The notes beneath the pieces are model-generated. The model saw only the letters and a list, made by a program, of their open reading frames with translations. It had not been told where the DNA came from and did no database searches. This document shows, piece by piece, positions 24,401-32,176 of a stretch of 64,000 nucleotides of DNA (position 1 is the stretch's first letter; each line of letters begins with the position of its first letter). The DNA is from Qipengyuania aestuarii (GTDB taxonomy: Bacteria; Pseudomonadota; Alphaproteobacteria; Sphingomonadales; Sphingomonadaceae). Both the position numbers and the translations under genes were made by a program. Location of the stretch: positions 744,001 through 808,000 of the forward strand of contig NZ_JAIGNP010000002.1 in assembly GCF_019711535.1 (NCBI RefSeq), written 5' to 3'.

Positions 24401-24842
24401 GCTTGGCGGCGATGACCTGCGCGATCTTGCCCTGGCTGACGAGGGCCGGGCTATGCGCACCGGTGGCCGCATCGGCAAAGGTTAGCGCCACGTCCTTGGC
24501 GCGAACATCCTTGCCGTTCACGCGGTAGGCGCTGCCGGCCCCGCGTTCGATCCGGCGGATGACTTCGAGTTCTTCGGTGTCGCCCGTTTCGGCGGAGAGG
24601 ACGACTTCGGCAAAGTCGCGGGGAGGGCGGGTCGCGGTCCCCGCGAAGATGACATCTTCCATCCCGCCCGAGCGCATGGATTTTGGCGAATTTTCGCCCA
24701 TCACCCAGCGGATTGCCTCGAGCAGGTTGGATTTGCCGCACCCGTTCGGGCCGACCACGCCGGTCAGCCCGGGTTCGATGCGCAAGGTGGAGGGTTCGAC
24801 GAAGCTCTTGAAACCGCTCAATCTGAGCTGTTTGATGAGCAT
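21420..24842 (-). CDS. smc: Chromosome segregation protein SMC
   Basis: Condensin ATPase that compacts and segregates the chromosome with ScpA/ScpB. 1140 residues: N-terminal head with Walker A GPNGCGKS (31-38), long coiled coil (about 170-500), hinge region (about 500-640), return coiled coil, and C-terminal head with signature LLSGGEQALTA, Walker B ICVLDEVDAPLDD and the D/H loops. The ATG at 24842 starts MLIKQLRLSGFKSF, the usual N-terminus. It is last in the DUF721-dsbA-smc run. Its final 149 bases have a near-identical copy at 20442-20590, so the 3' end took part in recombination although the gene itself is intact. Confidence 0.98.
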   Translation of the reverse strand: MLIKQLRLSGFKSFVEPSTLRIEPGLTGVVGPNGCGKSNLLEAIRWVMGENSPKSMRSGGMEDVIFAGTATRPPRDFAEVVLSAETGDTEELEVIRRIERGAGSAYRVNGKDVRAKDVALTFADAATGAHSPALVSQGKIAQVIAAKPVERRMMLEEAAGIAGLHVRRRDAESKLRSTEKNLERLEDLMAGMDSQIASLRRQAKQAERYRALSDEIKTAEARLVYARWRDAAAAAEEAKKAAADADARVDAAQQAADGAQKAQREAAEKLAQAREEQADRRDDASAHGHRMAALTSQLEAAEQRLADLNRQKTRLEEDRGDADRLTKDAAEALARLEKELAASEKSLAEDEAQRPKLVAQAEDAERASRTAELALAKATADNAGVEAEWRVVEAEVQQASTRLDRLKADRKRISQQREALAGEDLSAAVDAARQAASDAAAEVEASRAAIENMQSSKAELQAQRDEAASAYSAAKAELSGVQREYDALKRDRDARERAAAKRSGREQAIDGIRAEKGYERAVAAALGRDGKALLGLPDGESEGRYWTGADVPENVPNTLLDRLEKCPNELRARLALVQVAESDDGRALKPGEHLVTMDGRLRRWDGLVVRGEGAAEAARLEAENRFTELDALVPQLRAAVEQAEAQQAEAAETLSALQRELVAADRALSSASEAERGALRALDQAEAARERNAARLEELAEAERQQTDVVAQAQSDLAAAEARRAALPDPAAGRAALETARAKNDAARTTMQARAAELAAHDQSLAVARERTAAQRSDMANWQARSGEAARRLSDMARRFEEIEEERAIFAAKPEGLMKEIEQGDTVRERLVAQLAEAETALAAANEQAQAADQAFTSANEALASARENRAGLSARAESHDARRHEMARTSGERFQSPPPLLPGKFGFAEDSVRSADDEGEEMDRLTASRERIGPVNLVAAEELERIEAEHGTNAAEQQELREAVARLRGSIGNLNREGRERLREAFEQVNGHFMRLFTRLFEGGEAHLALIDSDDPLEAGLEIFAQPPGKRLQSLTLLSGGEQALTATALIFALFLTNPAPICVLDEVDAPLDDANIDRFCDLLEAMVKETDTRYLIVTHNAVTMSRMHRLFGVTMIEKGVSRLVSVDLGGAEELLAAE

Positions 24843-24865
24843 CGCTGTCAGCCCCCCACCCGGCT

Positions 24866-25609
24866 TTACCTCGCGCCGGCGCGCTGGAGGATGGGTTCGA
24901 GGGCCGACCAGGTATTCGCGTCCACGGTGTTCCCGTTCAGCTGGAAGGTCGGCGTGCCAGCAATGTCATATTCCGAGCCATAGCGCTGAGTGAACTCGGC
25001 AGCTTTCTCGATCGCGGCCGTGTCGGCAAGACAGGTGCGGGCCTGGTCTTCGCTGATGCCGCGGGCGGCGAAGAAGTCGAGCAGGCCGATCTGCTGCGCG
25101 CCGGTCACGAAACGCTGTTCGATCGGCTGTTCCATCGCCTGCGAAAAGGCATCCGCATTGGCTTGATACGAACCCATGATCGTTTCCAGATTGGCCCAGA
25201 CCTGGTCCGACAGCGGGATTACCGATTCAGCCGCACCGCATTTGGTCAGACGGCCAAGGGTGATGTCAATCGGGCCATGGATCGCGAACTGGCGCAGTTC
25301 GAAGCTGACCCGGCCGCTGTCGACATATTCCATCAGCGGTTCGCTGCCCTCGACCGAGAAGCGCGCGCAGGTCGGGCAGGTCAGCGACCCGTATTCTACC
25401 AGCTTCAGCGGGGCATCGGGATTGCCGACGAGCGTGCCGCCTTCTGCCGTTTCTTCAGCCACATCGCGCCACTGGGTGCCCGCAGGGGCGGAAATCGCAG
25501 CGATGGCATCGCCTTCGAGATCGGCGCTTTCGGCAGTGTCTGAGCTGCCGCAGGCGGCAAGTGCCAGCGCAAGCGGAGCGGCAATGGCGAAACGAAGGCT
25601 GCGTATCAT
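24866..25609 (-). CDS. DsbA-like thioredoxin-fold lipoprotein
   Basis: Periplasmic thiol:disulfide oxidoreductase of the DsbA/Com1/DsbG type, 247 residues. The signal peptide ends in the lipobox LALAAC (Cys20), so it is probably lipid-anchored. Thioredoxin active site CPTC at 78-81 in EYGSLTCPTCARFS; the cis-Pro loop is AGTPTFQLNG near the C-terminus. A helical insertion lies between. It sits 23 bases upstream of smc and downstream of a paralogue. Substrate unknown; one of the tandem pair may oxidise and the other isomerise. Confidence 0.93.
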   Translation of the reverse strand: MIRSLRFAIAAPLALALAACGSSDTAESADLEGDAIAAISAPAGTQWRDVAEETAEGGTLVGNPDAPLKLVEYGSLTCPTCARFSVEGSEPLMEYVDSGRVSFELRQFAIHGPIDITLGRLTKCGAAESVIPLSDQVWANLETIMGSYQANADAFSQAMEQPIEQRFVTGAQQIGLLDFFAARGISEDQARTCLADTAAIEKAAEFTQRYGSEYDIAGTPTFQLNGNTVDANTWSALEPILQRAGAR

Positions 25610-25714
25610 CGAAATCCTCTTAATTTGGCCGGAAAGGCTAAGACAGGCCCTGCTGCAGATGAAGCAGGGCCGGCATTGTGTCCACAGGGATGTGCCCGGA
25701 AAAGCGTAGGTGTG

Positions 25715-26437
25715 TCAGCTTTTCGGGGTCTTGAAATATTCGTCGAGATGCGGCTGGAGCGATTTCCAGTCATGCACGTCCAGCGTCTTGCCGGCCATTA
25801 TGAAGGTCGGCGTGCCGCGCAGGCCGAATTTCTCGACATCGGCCTGGCTCTGGTTGGCGATGGCATTCGCCTTGGCCTCGTCGGTCAGGCATTGGTCGAG
25901 CTGGGCGCGCGAGAAACCCCGGCCTTCCATGATATCGTAGAAGTCGAGATCGCTGGCGATGGCCTGCGCCCGGCTGGCAAAGCTGCCGAAGCGCCAGCGG
26001 CTGGTCTGCGCCTGCGTTGCCTTGCGGGCCTTGGCCATCCAGTCGGCATGCTTGATGATCAGCGCTTCGTGATTGCCGAAGAATTTGGACGGTTCACCGC
26101 ACTGGGCGGCCAGCGCCGCCGTCAGATCGATGGGATCGCGGATCAGGTGCCGCACCTCGAAGGAAACCTTGCCCGTCGGGACATAGAGCATCTTTATCGC
26201 TCCATCGCCCGTGCGCGCGAAATCGGCGCAGTGCGAACAGGTGTAGCTCATGAATTCGACCAGCTTTCCCGGGGCTTCGGGGTTGCCGATCAGATGCCCG
26301 CCATCGGTCGCGGTAACCGTGGTACCCCAATTGCCCTTCTTCTGGGCATTGGCGCGCGGCGTATCCTGGGCGGCTGCGCCCACGGCCAGTGCGGATGCGG
26401 CCAGAACCATGAGCGGCTTGGTAAAGCGGGAAAACAT
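25715..26437 (-). CDS. DsbA-like periplasmic thioredoxin-fold protein
   Basis: Paralogue of the following gene: 240 residues from ATG 26437, which follows AGGAAAG and begins a cleavable signal peptide (MFSRFTKPLMVLAASALAVG, then AAAQ). The active site CSHC is at about 67-70 (FMSYTCSHCADF) and the cis-Pro loop is RGTPTFIMAG. It lies 7 bases after the DUF721 stop, so is probably translated from the same mRNA. It lacks the lipobox of its neighbour. Probably acts in periplasmic disulfide formation. Confidence 0.93.
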   Translation of the reverse strand: MFSRFTKPLMVLAASALAVGAAAQDTPRANAQKKGNWGTTVTATDGGHLIGNPEAPGKLVEFMSYTCSHCADFARTGDGAIKMLYVPTGKVSFEVRHLIRDPIDLTAALAAQCGEPSKFFGNHEALIIKHADWMAKARKATQAQTSRWRFGSFASRAQAIASDLDFYDIMEGRGFSRAQLDQCLTDEAKANAIANQSQADVEKFGLRGTPTFIMAGKTLDVHDWKSLQPHLDEYFKTPKS

Positions 26438-26444
26438 AGGCACG

Positions 26445-26993
26445 TCAGTCTTTCCTGTTGTCATCGGTCCCGAAGTTGCGCGCCAGCGATTCCAGCACGG
26501 TACGCAGTTCGGGATCCCCTATATCGCGCAGGCTGTCGCCCAATTCCATGGGAATCGGCTTGAGCGAAGGTGGCGCTTTGGCCTTGTTCCTGTCCTCCGG
26601 CGGCTTAACCGCACCTTGCCGCATCTTGATCCGGGCCACTGCCTTGTAACCGAAGAAGCGGTTCACGCGCTCGGTAATCTCGGGCAGCACCTGCTGGATC
26701 AGCGGGGCATGCGCGGGCAGGACGACCAGTTCCAATATGCCTTCGGACTTCTCGCCGGGCGGAAAACGGATCATTTCGGGCATGCACACGCGGGCATGCG
26801 TTTCGCCCACGATTTCGGGCCAGCGGCTGACTACGCTGCTCTGCACGAAGCCGAACCGGCGGAAGGCCGGCCGCCCGATCTGCGGCATCAGGTCGGAAAT
26901 CGCCTTGGCCCCCCCGCCGCGAGGGCGCTCGTAGGGCTTGAAGGGCTTTAATCCCTTCTTCGGTTTCCGGCTGTCTGTCTTGTCACTTCCCAT
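26445..26993 (-). CDS. DUF721 (DciA-like) protein
   Basis: 182 residues from ATG 26993 (ATG 27008 is equally possible; neither has a clear ribosome site). The DUF721 core is seen in PAFRRFGFVQSSVVSRWPEIVGETHARVC and RVNRFFGYKAVARIKMRQG. DUF721 includes DciA, a replicative-helicase loader or regulator, so a role in replication initiation is plausible by family. A basic N-terminus (RKPKKGLKPFKPYERPRGG) may bind DNA. It is divergent from mutY and heads the conserved DUF721-dsbA-smc order. Confidence 0.85.
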   Translation of the reverse strand: MGSDKTDSRKPKKGLKPFKPYERPRGGGAKAISDLMPQIGRPAFRRFGFVQSSVVSRWPEIVGETHARVCMPEMIRFPPGEKSEGILELVVLPAHAPLIQQVLPEITERVNRFFGYKAVARIKMRQGAVKPPEDRNKAKAPPSLKPIPMELGDSLRDIGDPELRTVLESLARNFGTDDNRKD

Positions 26994-27022
26994 TACGGCG
27001 CCGCTCATGCCATAGGCGCGGC

Positions 27023-28042
27023 GTGGCCGCCATAGTCTCGGAAAAATTGCTCGACTGGTACGATGCGCATGCACGGCGATTGCCGTGGCGCGCTATGCCC
27101 GGCGAAGCCGCGCCTGATCCCTACCGTGTGTGGCTGTCGGAAGTGATGCTGCAGCAGACGACCGTGGCGGCGGTGAAACCCTATTTCGAAGCGTTCACGG
27201 CCCGCTGGCCGACGGTGGACGATCTCGCCGCCGCGCCGGAAGAAGACGTCATGGCGGCATGGGCCGGCCTGGGCTATTATTCGCGCGCCCGCAATCTGGT
27301 GAAAGCGGCGCGCGCCGTGGCCGAACTGGGCCAATTCCCCGATACCGAAGCAGGCCTGCGCGAATTGCCGGGTCTGGGTGCCTATACGGCGGCGGCAGTC
27401 GCGGCGATCGCCTTCGGACGGCGGGCGGTGGTGGTCGATGCCAATGTGGAACGCGTCGTGGCCCGGCTCTTCGCGCTGGAGGAACCCTTGCCGGGGGTAC
27501 GCAAACAGATCCGCAGCAGTGCCGACACGATCACGCCGGACCGGCGCGCAGGCGATTTCGCGCAGGGGATGATGGATCTCGGCGCGACGATCTGCACAGC
27601 GCGCGATCCCAAATGTCTGCTGTGCCCGCTGGCGAGCGAATGCGACGGGCGGGTTAGGGGCGATCCTTCACGGCTCCCGGTAAAGGCGCCGAAAAAGGCC
27701 AAGCCCGTGCGGGAGGGCAATGCCTACTGGATCGAGCGGGAGGGTTCGGTCTGGCTCGTGAAGCGCGAAGGCAAAGGCATGCTCGGCGGCATGCGCTCGC
27801 TGCCGGACGATGGCTGGTCGGCCCGGGCGGATGGCGATGGGCAAAAGCCGCTGGCGGGCGAATGGAGTGCGTCTGGCCTCGTGCGCCACACCTTCACCCA
27901 TTTCGCGCTGGAACTGGCGGTCCAGCGCTATGCGGGCAGCGAACATCCCGCGGGGAACGGCGAATGGTGGCCGCTCGACCGGCTGGACGAGGCGGGTCTC
28001 CCGACCCTCTTCGCCAAGGCCGCGCGGCTGGCGCTGGCCTAG
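27023..28042 (+). CDS. mutY: A/G-specific adenine DNA glycosylase
   Basis: Base-excision repair enzyme removing adenine opposite 8-oxoguanine. 339 residues; helix-hairpin-helix ELPGLGAYTAAAVAAIAFG with the conserved downstream Asp (VVVDANVERVVARL), catalytic Glu in SEVMLQQTTV, and an iron-sulfur cluster loop with cysteines in TICTARDPKCLLCPLASEC. The C-terminal NUDIX-like 8-oxoG recognition domain contains HTFTHFALEL. Start is GTG 27023; no upstream ATG fits. Only about 30 bases separate it from the divergent DUF721 gene. Confidence 0.96.
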   Translation: MAAIVSEKLLDWYDAHARRLPWRAMPGEAAPDPYRVWLSEVMLQQTTVAAVKPYFEAFTARWPTVDDLAAAPEEDVMAAWAGLGYYSRARNLVKAARAVAELGQFPDTEAGLRELPGLGAYTAAAVAAIAFGRRAVVVDANVERVVARLFALEEPLPGVRKQIRSSADTITPDRRAGDFAQGMMDLGATICTARDPKCLLCPLASECDGRVRGDPSRLPVKAPKKAKPVREGNAYWIEREGSVWLVKREGKGMLGGMRSLPDDGWSARADGDGQKPLAGEWSASGLVRHTFTHFALELAVQRYAGSEHPAGNGEWWPLDRLDEAGLPTLFAKAARLALA

Positions 28043-28260
28043 ATGATGCCGCCGCCGAGCGAGAGGCGGATCACGGCGATCAACAGCACGATCAGGTTGA
28101 AATTGCGGCCGCTGTTGCTCGACGAAAGCTGCCCGATCACCACGCCGATGACGATCAGCGGCAGGGCGAACCAATTGCCCCAGCCAAGCAGCGGAATGGT
28201 CGACGGGATGACAATGACGAGCGAGATGATTCCGAAGAGGAAAGAGATCAGGTTCAGCAT
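28039..28260 (-). CDS. Small membrane protein (73 aa)
   Basis: 73 residues with two hydrophobic segments (FLFGIISLVIVIPSTIPLL and FALPLIVIGVVIGQL) and a hydrophobic C-terminus (FNLIVLLIAVIRLSLGGGII). No family assigned, but composition and strong hydrophobic periodicity support a real inner-membrane protein. Its stop overlaps the mutY stop by 4 bases in the convergent arrangement. Confidence 0.7.
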   Translation of the reverse strand: MLNLISFLFGIISLVIVIPSTIPLLGWGNWFALPLIVIGVVIGQLSSSNSGRNFNLIVLLIAVIRLSLGGGII

Positions 28261-28376
28261 GTGTCCTATATGGGTAGGGCACTGGGGGGTCGCAAGAGGT
28301 TTCGTTTCGCAATTGACCGTTCAGCTTCAAATCCGCATCAACCGCCGGAACCAGTTTGAGGGAAAGAGGACGCTTC

Positions 28377-29690
28377 ATGGCCTATCGTGAATTCGACGCA
28401 CCGGAAATTTCGCGCCGATCCTTGCTGCGCGGCGGCGCCTGGCTGACCGCCGGAGCCGCGCTCGCGGCGGCGCCGATGGGCCGCGTCGGATTTGCGCAGG
28501 CACTACCCGAAGCCTCGCCCGCCTGGCCTCACGTGCAGGCGATGATCGATAAATATGTCGGCGGGCGCAAGCTGGCCAATATGGTCGCGGCGCTGGGCTG
28601 GGGCGAAGCCGAACCTACCTATCTAGCCCGCGGCGACCTTGCCCTTGGCAGCGGCAAACGCGCCGGGCCGGACAGCCTCTATCGCATCTATTCCATGACC
28701 AAGCCGATCACCGGCATGGCCGCGATGATCCTGATTGACGAAGGGAAGCTCGGGCTCGATCAGCCCATTGCCGAAATCCTGCCCGCATTCTCCAACATGA
28801 TGGTGCAGAAGACCTATGATGGTTCGGTCACCGATCTGGAGCCTGCCGAACGCCCGATCACCGTGCGCCAGCTGCTGACGCATACTGCGGGCCTTGGCTA
28901 TGGCATCGTGCAGAAGGGCCCGATCCGCGAGATGTATGCCAAATACGGCATCTCGCCCGGCCAGGTCAGCCGCCTTCCCATCCCCGGGCTGGGGCGCGAT
29001 GAAGCGATTGCCGGGCTGGACAAATTCGCCAACAATCTTGCCCGCCTGCCGCTGGTGCTGCAGCCGGGGACGAAGTGGAGTTATTCGGTCGGGCTGGACC
29101 TGATGGGCCGCGTGATCGAAGTCGCCAGCGGCATGCCGTTCGACGAATATCTGCGCACCGCCATTTTCGAGCCGACCGGAATGAACAGCACATGGTTCCG
29201 CGTGCCGCAGAGCGAGGTGGGGCGCTTCACGACCAATTACGGTATCCTTGGCGGCAATCTGCTCCCGCTCGATCCTGCCGGTGCCTCCGTCTATCTCGAC
29301 AAGCCGGCCTTTCCGTTCGGCGGGGCGGGCCTGGTATCGAGCGCGCGCGATTACGACCGTTTCCTCACCATGCTGCTCGGATATGGCATGATCGATGGCC
29401 GCCGCGTGATGAGTGAGGCCGCGGTCAAGCTTGGCACCTCCAACCTGCTGCCCGAAACTGCGACCACCAAGGGCACCTGGATCGATGGCCAGGGCTTCGG
29501 CGCGGGCGGCCGCGTGCAGGACGGCGCATATGGCTGGGGCGGGGCGGCCGGTACGGTCGCGCTGGTGAGCTACAAGGCTGGCCTGCGCGCCACCATGATG
29601 ACGCAGTACATGCCTTCCGAAGCCTATCCGATCCACGAAGGTTTCCCCAAGGCCGTGATGGCCGATCTTGCAGCAATGCAAGGAGCCTGA
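28377..29690 (+). CDS. Tat-exported serine hydrolase, beta-lactamase/class C family
   Basis: 437-residue periplasmic penicillin-binding-protein-like or esterase-type serine hydrolase. Start ATG 28377 after GGGAAAGAGGACGC. A twin-arginine signal (ISRRSLLRGGAWLTAGAALA) directs folded export. Catalytic SxxK is SMTK in YRIYSMTKPITG; the second motif is YSV in KWSYSVGLDLMG; VRQLLTHTAGLGYG is the family's HTSG-like segment. Could be an esterase, D-aminopeptidase or beta-lactamase-like enzyme. It ends 3 bases before nudC, so they are probably cotranscribed. Confidence 0.93.
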   Translation: MAYREFDAPEISRRSLLRGGAWLTAGAALAAAPMGRVGFAQALPEASPAWPHVQAMIDKYVGGRKLANMVAALGWGEAEPTYLARGDLALGSGKRAGPDSLYRIYSMTKPITGMAAMILIDEGKLGLDQPIAEILPAFSNMMVQKTYDGSVTDLEPAERPITVRQLLTHTAGLGYGIVQKGPIREMYAKYGISPGQVSRLPIPGLGRDEAIAGLDKFANNLARLPLVLQPGTKWSYSVGLDLMGRVIEVASGMPFDEYLRTAIFEPTGMNSTWFRVPQSEVGRFTTNYGILGGNLLPLDPAGASVYLDKPAFPFGGAGLVSSARDYDRFLTMLLGYGMIDGRRVMSEAAVKLGTSNLLPETATTKGTWIDGQGFGAGGRVQDGAYGWGGAAGTVALVSYKAGLRATMMTQYMPSEAYPIHEGFPKAVMADLAAMQGA

Positions 29691-29693
29691 GCC

Positions 29694-30554
29694 ATCACCC
29701 TGTCCTTTACTGGATCGCGGCTGGACCGCGCCGATCACGTCCGTGCCGATCCCGAACGGCTGGCCGGATACATGAACTGGAAGGCCCGCCTGCTCGGGCT
29801 CGACGGGCTGATCCCCGGGCTCGACGATAACGGCGCGCTTGCCTGGGGCACGCTCGCCGATGCGCCTGAGGATGCAGAGCTGGTCTTTCTCGGCCTCGAC
29901 GCTGGCAAGGCGTGCTTTGCCGCCGTCCCGCCTGCCGGAGATGCCAGTCCGCGCCTCGCCAATCCGCAGCTATGGTCGCTCATGGCCACGCTTCCTGCGG
30001 ATGATCTGGCGCTGTACGGCGGTGCGCGCAGCATCGTCGACTGGCACGCACGGCACCGCTTCTGCGCGCAATGCGGCGGCGATACCAAGCTCGCCAAGGG
30101 CGGCTGGCAGCGCGATTGCACTGCCTGCGGAGCAAGCCATTTCCCGCGCACCGATCCGGTCACCATCATGCTGGTCGAACATGACGGCAAGCTGATGCTG
30201 GGCCGCGGCCTCGGTTGGCCCGAAGGCCGGTTTTCCGCGCTTGCCGGCTTCGTCGAGCCGGGCGAGAGCATTGAGGAAGCTGTTGCGCGCGAGGTGCTGG
30301 AGGAAAGCGGCGTACGCGTGCGCGACGTGACCTATATCGCCAGCCAGCCCTGGCCCTTTCCCAGCCAGCTGATGATCGGCTGCCATTCTTTCGCCGACGA
30401 TACCGCTCTCACGATCGACGAGACCGAGATGGCGGAAATCGATTGGTACACGCGCGAGGATGTCGAGGCGGCGCTGGCAGGCAATGGCCCCTTCGTCGCG
30501 CCGCCGCCGCATGCCATCGCGCATTATCTGATGGAATGGTGGGTGAAGAGATGA
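29694..30554 (+). CDS. nudC: NAD+/NADH pyrophosphatase NudC, apparently with an ATC start
   Basis: Nudix hydrolase cleaving NAD(H) and removing NAD caps from RNA. Zinc ribbon with cysteines in FCAQCGG and CTACGASHFPRTDPV, then the Nudix box GFVEPGESIEEAVAREVLEESGV. The NudC tail SQPWPFPSQLMIG is present. Conserved-looking N-terminal sequence (LSFTGSRLDRADHVRADPER) lies upstream of the first ATG (29772) in the same frame. Reading back, the first codon with a good ribosome site (AAGGAG, 8 bases away) is ATC 29694, giving 286 residues; from ATG 29772 it would be 260. ATC may be a rare start or a mutated ATG. Confidence 0.92.
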   Translation: MTLSFTGSRLDRADHVRADPERLAGYMNWKARLLGLDGLIPGLDDNGALAWGTLADAPEDAELVFLGLDAGKACFAAVPPAGDASPRLANPQLWSLMATLPADDLALYGGARSIVDWHARHRFCAQCGGDTKLAKGGWQRDCTACGASHFPRTDPVTIMLVEHDGKLMLGRGLGWPEGRFSALAGFVEPGESIEEAVAREVLEESGVRVRDVTYIASQPWPFPSQLMIGCHSFADDTALTIDETEMAEIDWYTREDVEAALAGNGPFVAPPPHAIAHYLMEWWVKR

Positions 30555-31240
30555 CCGAGCCGCGCAAACTCTCGATCGACATCTGGTCCGATGTCATGTG
30601 CCCCTGGTGCCTCGTCGGCTGGGGCAATCTCTCGCAGGCGCTCGGCCAGCTGGAAGGCGAGATCGAGGCCGAGATCCGCTGGCACGCCTTCGAACTCAAT
30701 CCCGATATGCCCGAAGAGGGCGAGGAGCGCACCGCGCACATCGCCCGCAAATATGGCCGGACCATCCAGCAGTCGAAAGAGGTGCAGGGCCAGATGCGCG
30801 CCGCCGCCGAGGCCGCGGGGGTATCGCTCGACTATCAGGGCGAGGAGCCCGCGCCCGACGCGATGATGTGGAACACCTTCGCCGCGCATAGGCTGCTGAC
30901 CTGGGCGCTCGAAGAACACGGGCCAGAGGCACAGACCCGGCTGAAGCTCGCACTGTTCAAGGCGCATTTCAACCAGCGCCGCCGCATCGGCGAGCGCGAG
31001 GTCTTGCTCGATGTGGCCCAAGAAGCCGGGCTCGACCGCGAGGCTGCCGCCGCCGCGCTCGACCGCGAGGACATCGCCCGCAAGACCCGCACCGAAGAAA
31101 AGGCCGCAATGGAAATGAACATCACCGGCGTGCCCGCAATGCTGGTCGAAGGCCGCTTCATAATCCCCGGTGCCCAACCGCCTGAGGCTTATGTGAATGC
31201 GCTCAGGCGCGTTGCGGAGAAGACTGTCGTGGGAGGATGA
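30551..31240 (+). CDS. DsbA-family oxidoreductase, FrnE-like
   Basis: Cytosolic thioredoxin-fold protein of the FrnE/2-hydroxychromene-2-carboxylate isomerase-like group, 229 residues. The active site is CPWC in SDVMCPWCLVGW; the helical insertion and AMEMNITGVPAMLVEGRFIIPGAQ (cis-Pro loop) are typical. No signal peptide. Its ATG overlaps the nudC stop (ATGA), so coupled. FrnE homologues act in oxidative-stress disulfide handling. Confidence 0.93.
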   Translation: MTEPRKLSIDIWSDVMCPWCLVGWGNLSQALGQLEGEIEAEIRWHAFELNPDMPEEGEERTAHIARKYGRTIQQSKEVQGQMRAAAEAAGVSLDYQGEEPAPDAMMWNTFAAHRLLTWALEEHGPEAQTRLKLALFKAHFNQRRRIGEREVLLDVAQEAGLDREAAAAALDREDIARKTRTEEKAAMEMNITGVPAMLVEGRFIIPGAQPPEAYVNALRRVAEKTVVGG

Positions 31241-31282
31241 TGTCGCTCACTGTCTACTAATGACCCGATTGCGGACATTCGG

Positions 31283-31696
31283 CTATACAGGCTCCCAATT
31301 GCGCCGAAACAGCCATTTCATCTGCAGTTTGAATATTTCCCAGCGACTTGCAGTTCTGCCGAATCCTTTACGCCTCTGGGCGAAATATTCCATGAATTGC
31401 GAGGCAGTTGTGGTTGCCGCAAATAAGCTCGGCTGAGTCAAAGCGATCAAATCAAGGCAACTGCGTCCCCAGCGACATCCATCTTCTAGAAGTGTAATTC
31501 GGGGGTATTCAATTCCTTTGATTGAAATCAGACTGTCTTTCATATCTTTGAAAGCGGCGTCAACGGCGCTGGCCGCACTGTTCGCCAGCAGTTCTTTTTT
31601 GATACGATCTAATGGCACCGATTTACCCCCGAGAACGTAAATTCGCATGAGTATGGAATGATGCAATCTTCCAAGCCTGATTGGTTCGTTGGACAA
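31283..31696 (-). CDS. Low-GC hypothetical protein (137 aa)
   Basis: No family recognised. Starts are TTG 31696 (GGAGA about nine bases upstream) or ATG 31648 (MRIYVLGGKSV). The 137-residue protein is basic and helical (LDRIKKELLANSAASAVDAAFKDM), with a basic C-terminus (RRKGFGR; WLFRRNWEPV) and no signal peptide. Base composition is clearly lower in GC than flanking genes, pointing to recent acquisition. It is convergent with the FrnE-like gene and separated by a terminator from the 81-aa gene upstream. No second copy of a neighbour's 3' end was found here. Confidence 0.6.
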   Translation of the reverse strand: MSNEPIRLGRLHHSILMRIYVLGGKSVPLDRIKKELLANSAASAVDAAFKDMKDSLISIKGIEYPRITLLEDGCRWGRSCLDLIALTQPSLFAATTTASQFMEYFAQRRKGFGRTASRWEIFKLQMKWLFRRNWEPV

Positions 31697-31810
31697 AAGT
31701 TGGATCTCCGGACAAGTAAAACTTCAAAGATTATGGCGAACAACCTTTAATGTTCTATTTCCACCCCTGAGCGGGCATTCGCAATCTGCCGGTGAAGACT
31801 TTCAAGTTAC

Positions 31811-31836
31811 AAAAAACCCCGCCGGTGAGGGCGGGG
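31811..31836 (-). terminator. Rho-independent terminator of the 81-aa gene
   Basis: On the minus strand CCCCGCC/GGCGGGG (7-base stem, 6-base loop) is followed by a six-T run (complement of AAAAAA 31811-31816). It lies 29 bases past the stop of the 81-aa gene. Confidence 0.8.
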
Positions 31837-31864
31837 CCATTTGATCGGTTTCTTGGGAGCGAAC

Positions 31865-32110
31865 TTAGCTCGATCGGCTGTTCTGCATGGCCTGGCGGGT
31901 CTTTTCGCCCTTCTTGGCGTCCTGCGCCGGATTGTCCGAGCCGACTTCCGGTTCGCGGTTTTCGGGATCGGTCGCGCGGTTCAGTTCGCCCCGCTTGCCG
32001 ACCCTGCGGTTGACTTCGCCGCCCGACGAGCTTTGCTGCGACGGGGTGGGGTGCTTGGTCATCTCGTCGATGAGTTCGTTGTCGGGGTGCATTGACTGGC
32101 GTTCGGGCAT
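31865..32110 (-). CDS. Small hydrophilic protein (81 aa)
   Basis: 81 residues, highly charged and Ser/Glu/Asn/Pro-rich (PERQSMHPDNELIDEMTKHP at the start), without hydrophobic segments, so probably intrinsically disordered and cytosolic. GGAGATAGC precedes the ATG on the minus strand and a strong terminator follows, supporting a real transcription unit. Function unknown; composition resembles small stress-induced proteins. Confidence 0.7.
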   Translation of the reverse strand: MPERQSMHPDNELIDEMTKHPTPSQQSSSGGEVNRRVGKRGELNRATDPENREPEVGSDNPAQDAKKGEKTRQAMQNSRSS

Positions 32111-32176
32111 GATTGCTATCTCCTTTACCCCATCAACGGCTGGGCCTTCGGCGATGTTCCGAACGGCAGACCTTTC

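Noticed and set aside
31241..31282. Third core-gene tail copy near the 137-aa orphan ORF
   Set aside because: No similarity to the ends of the 81-aa gene or the FrnE-like gene was found here.
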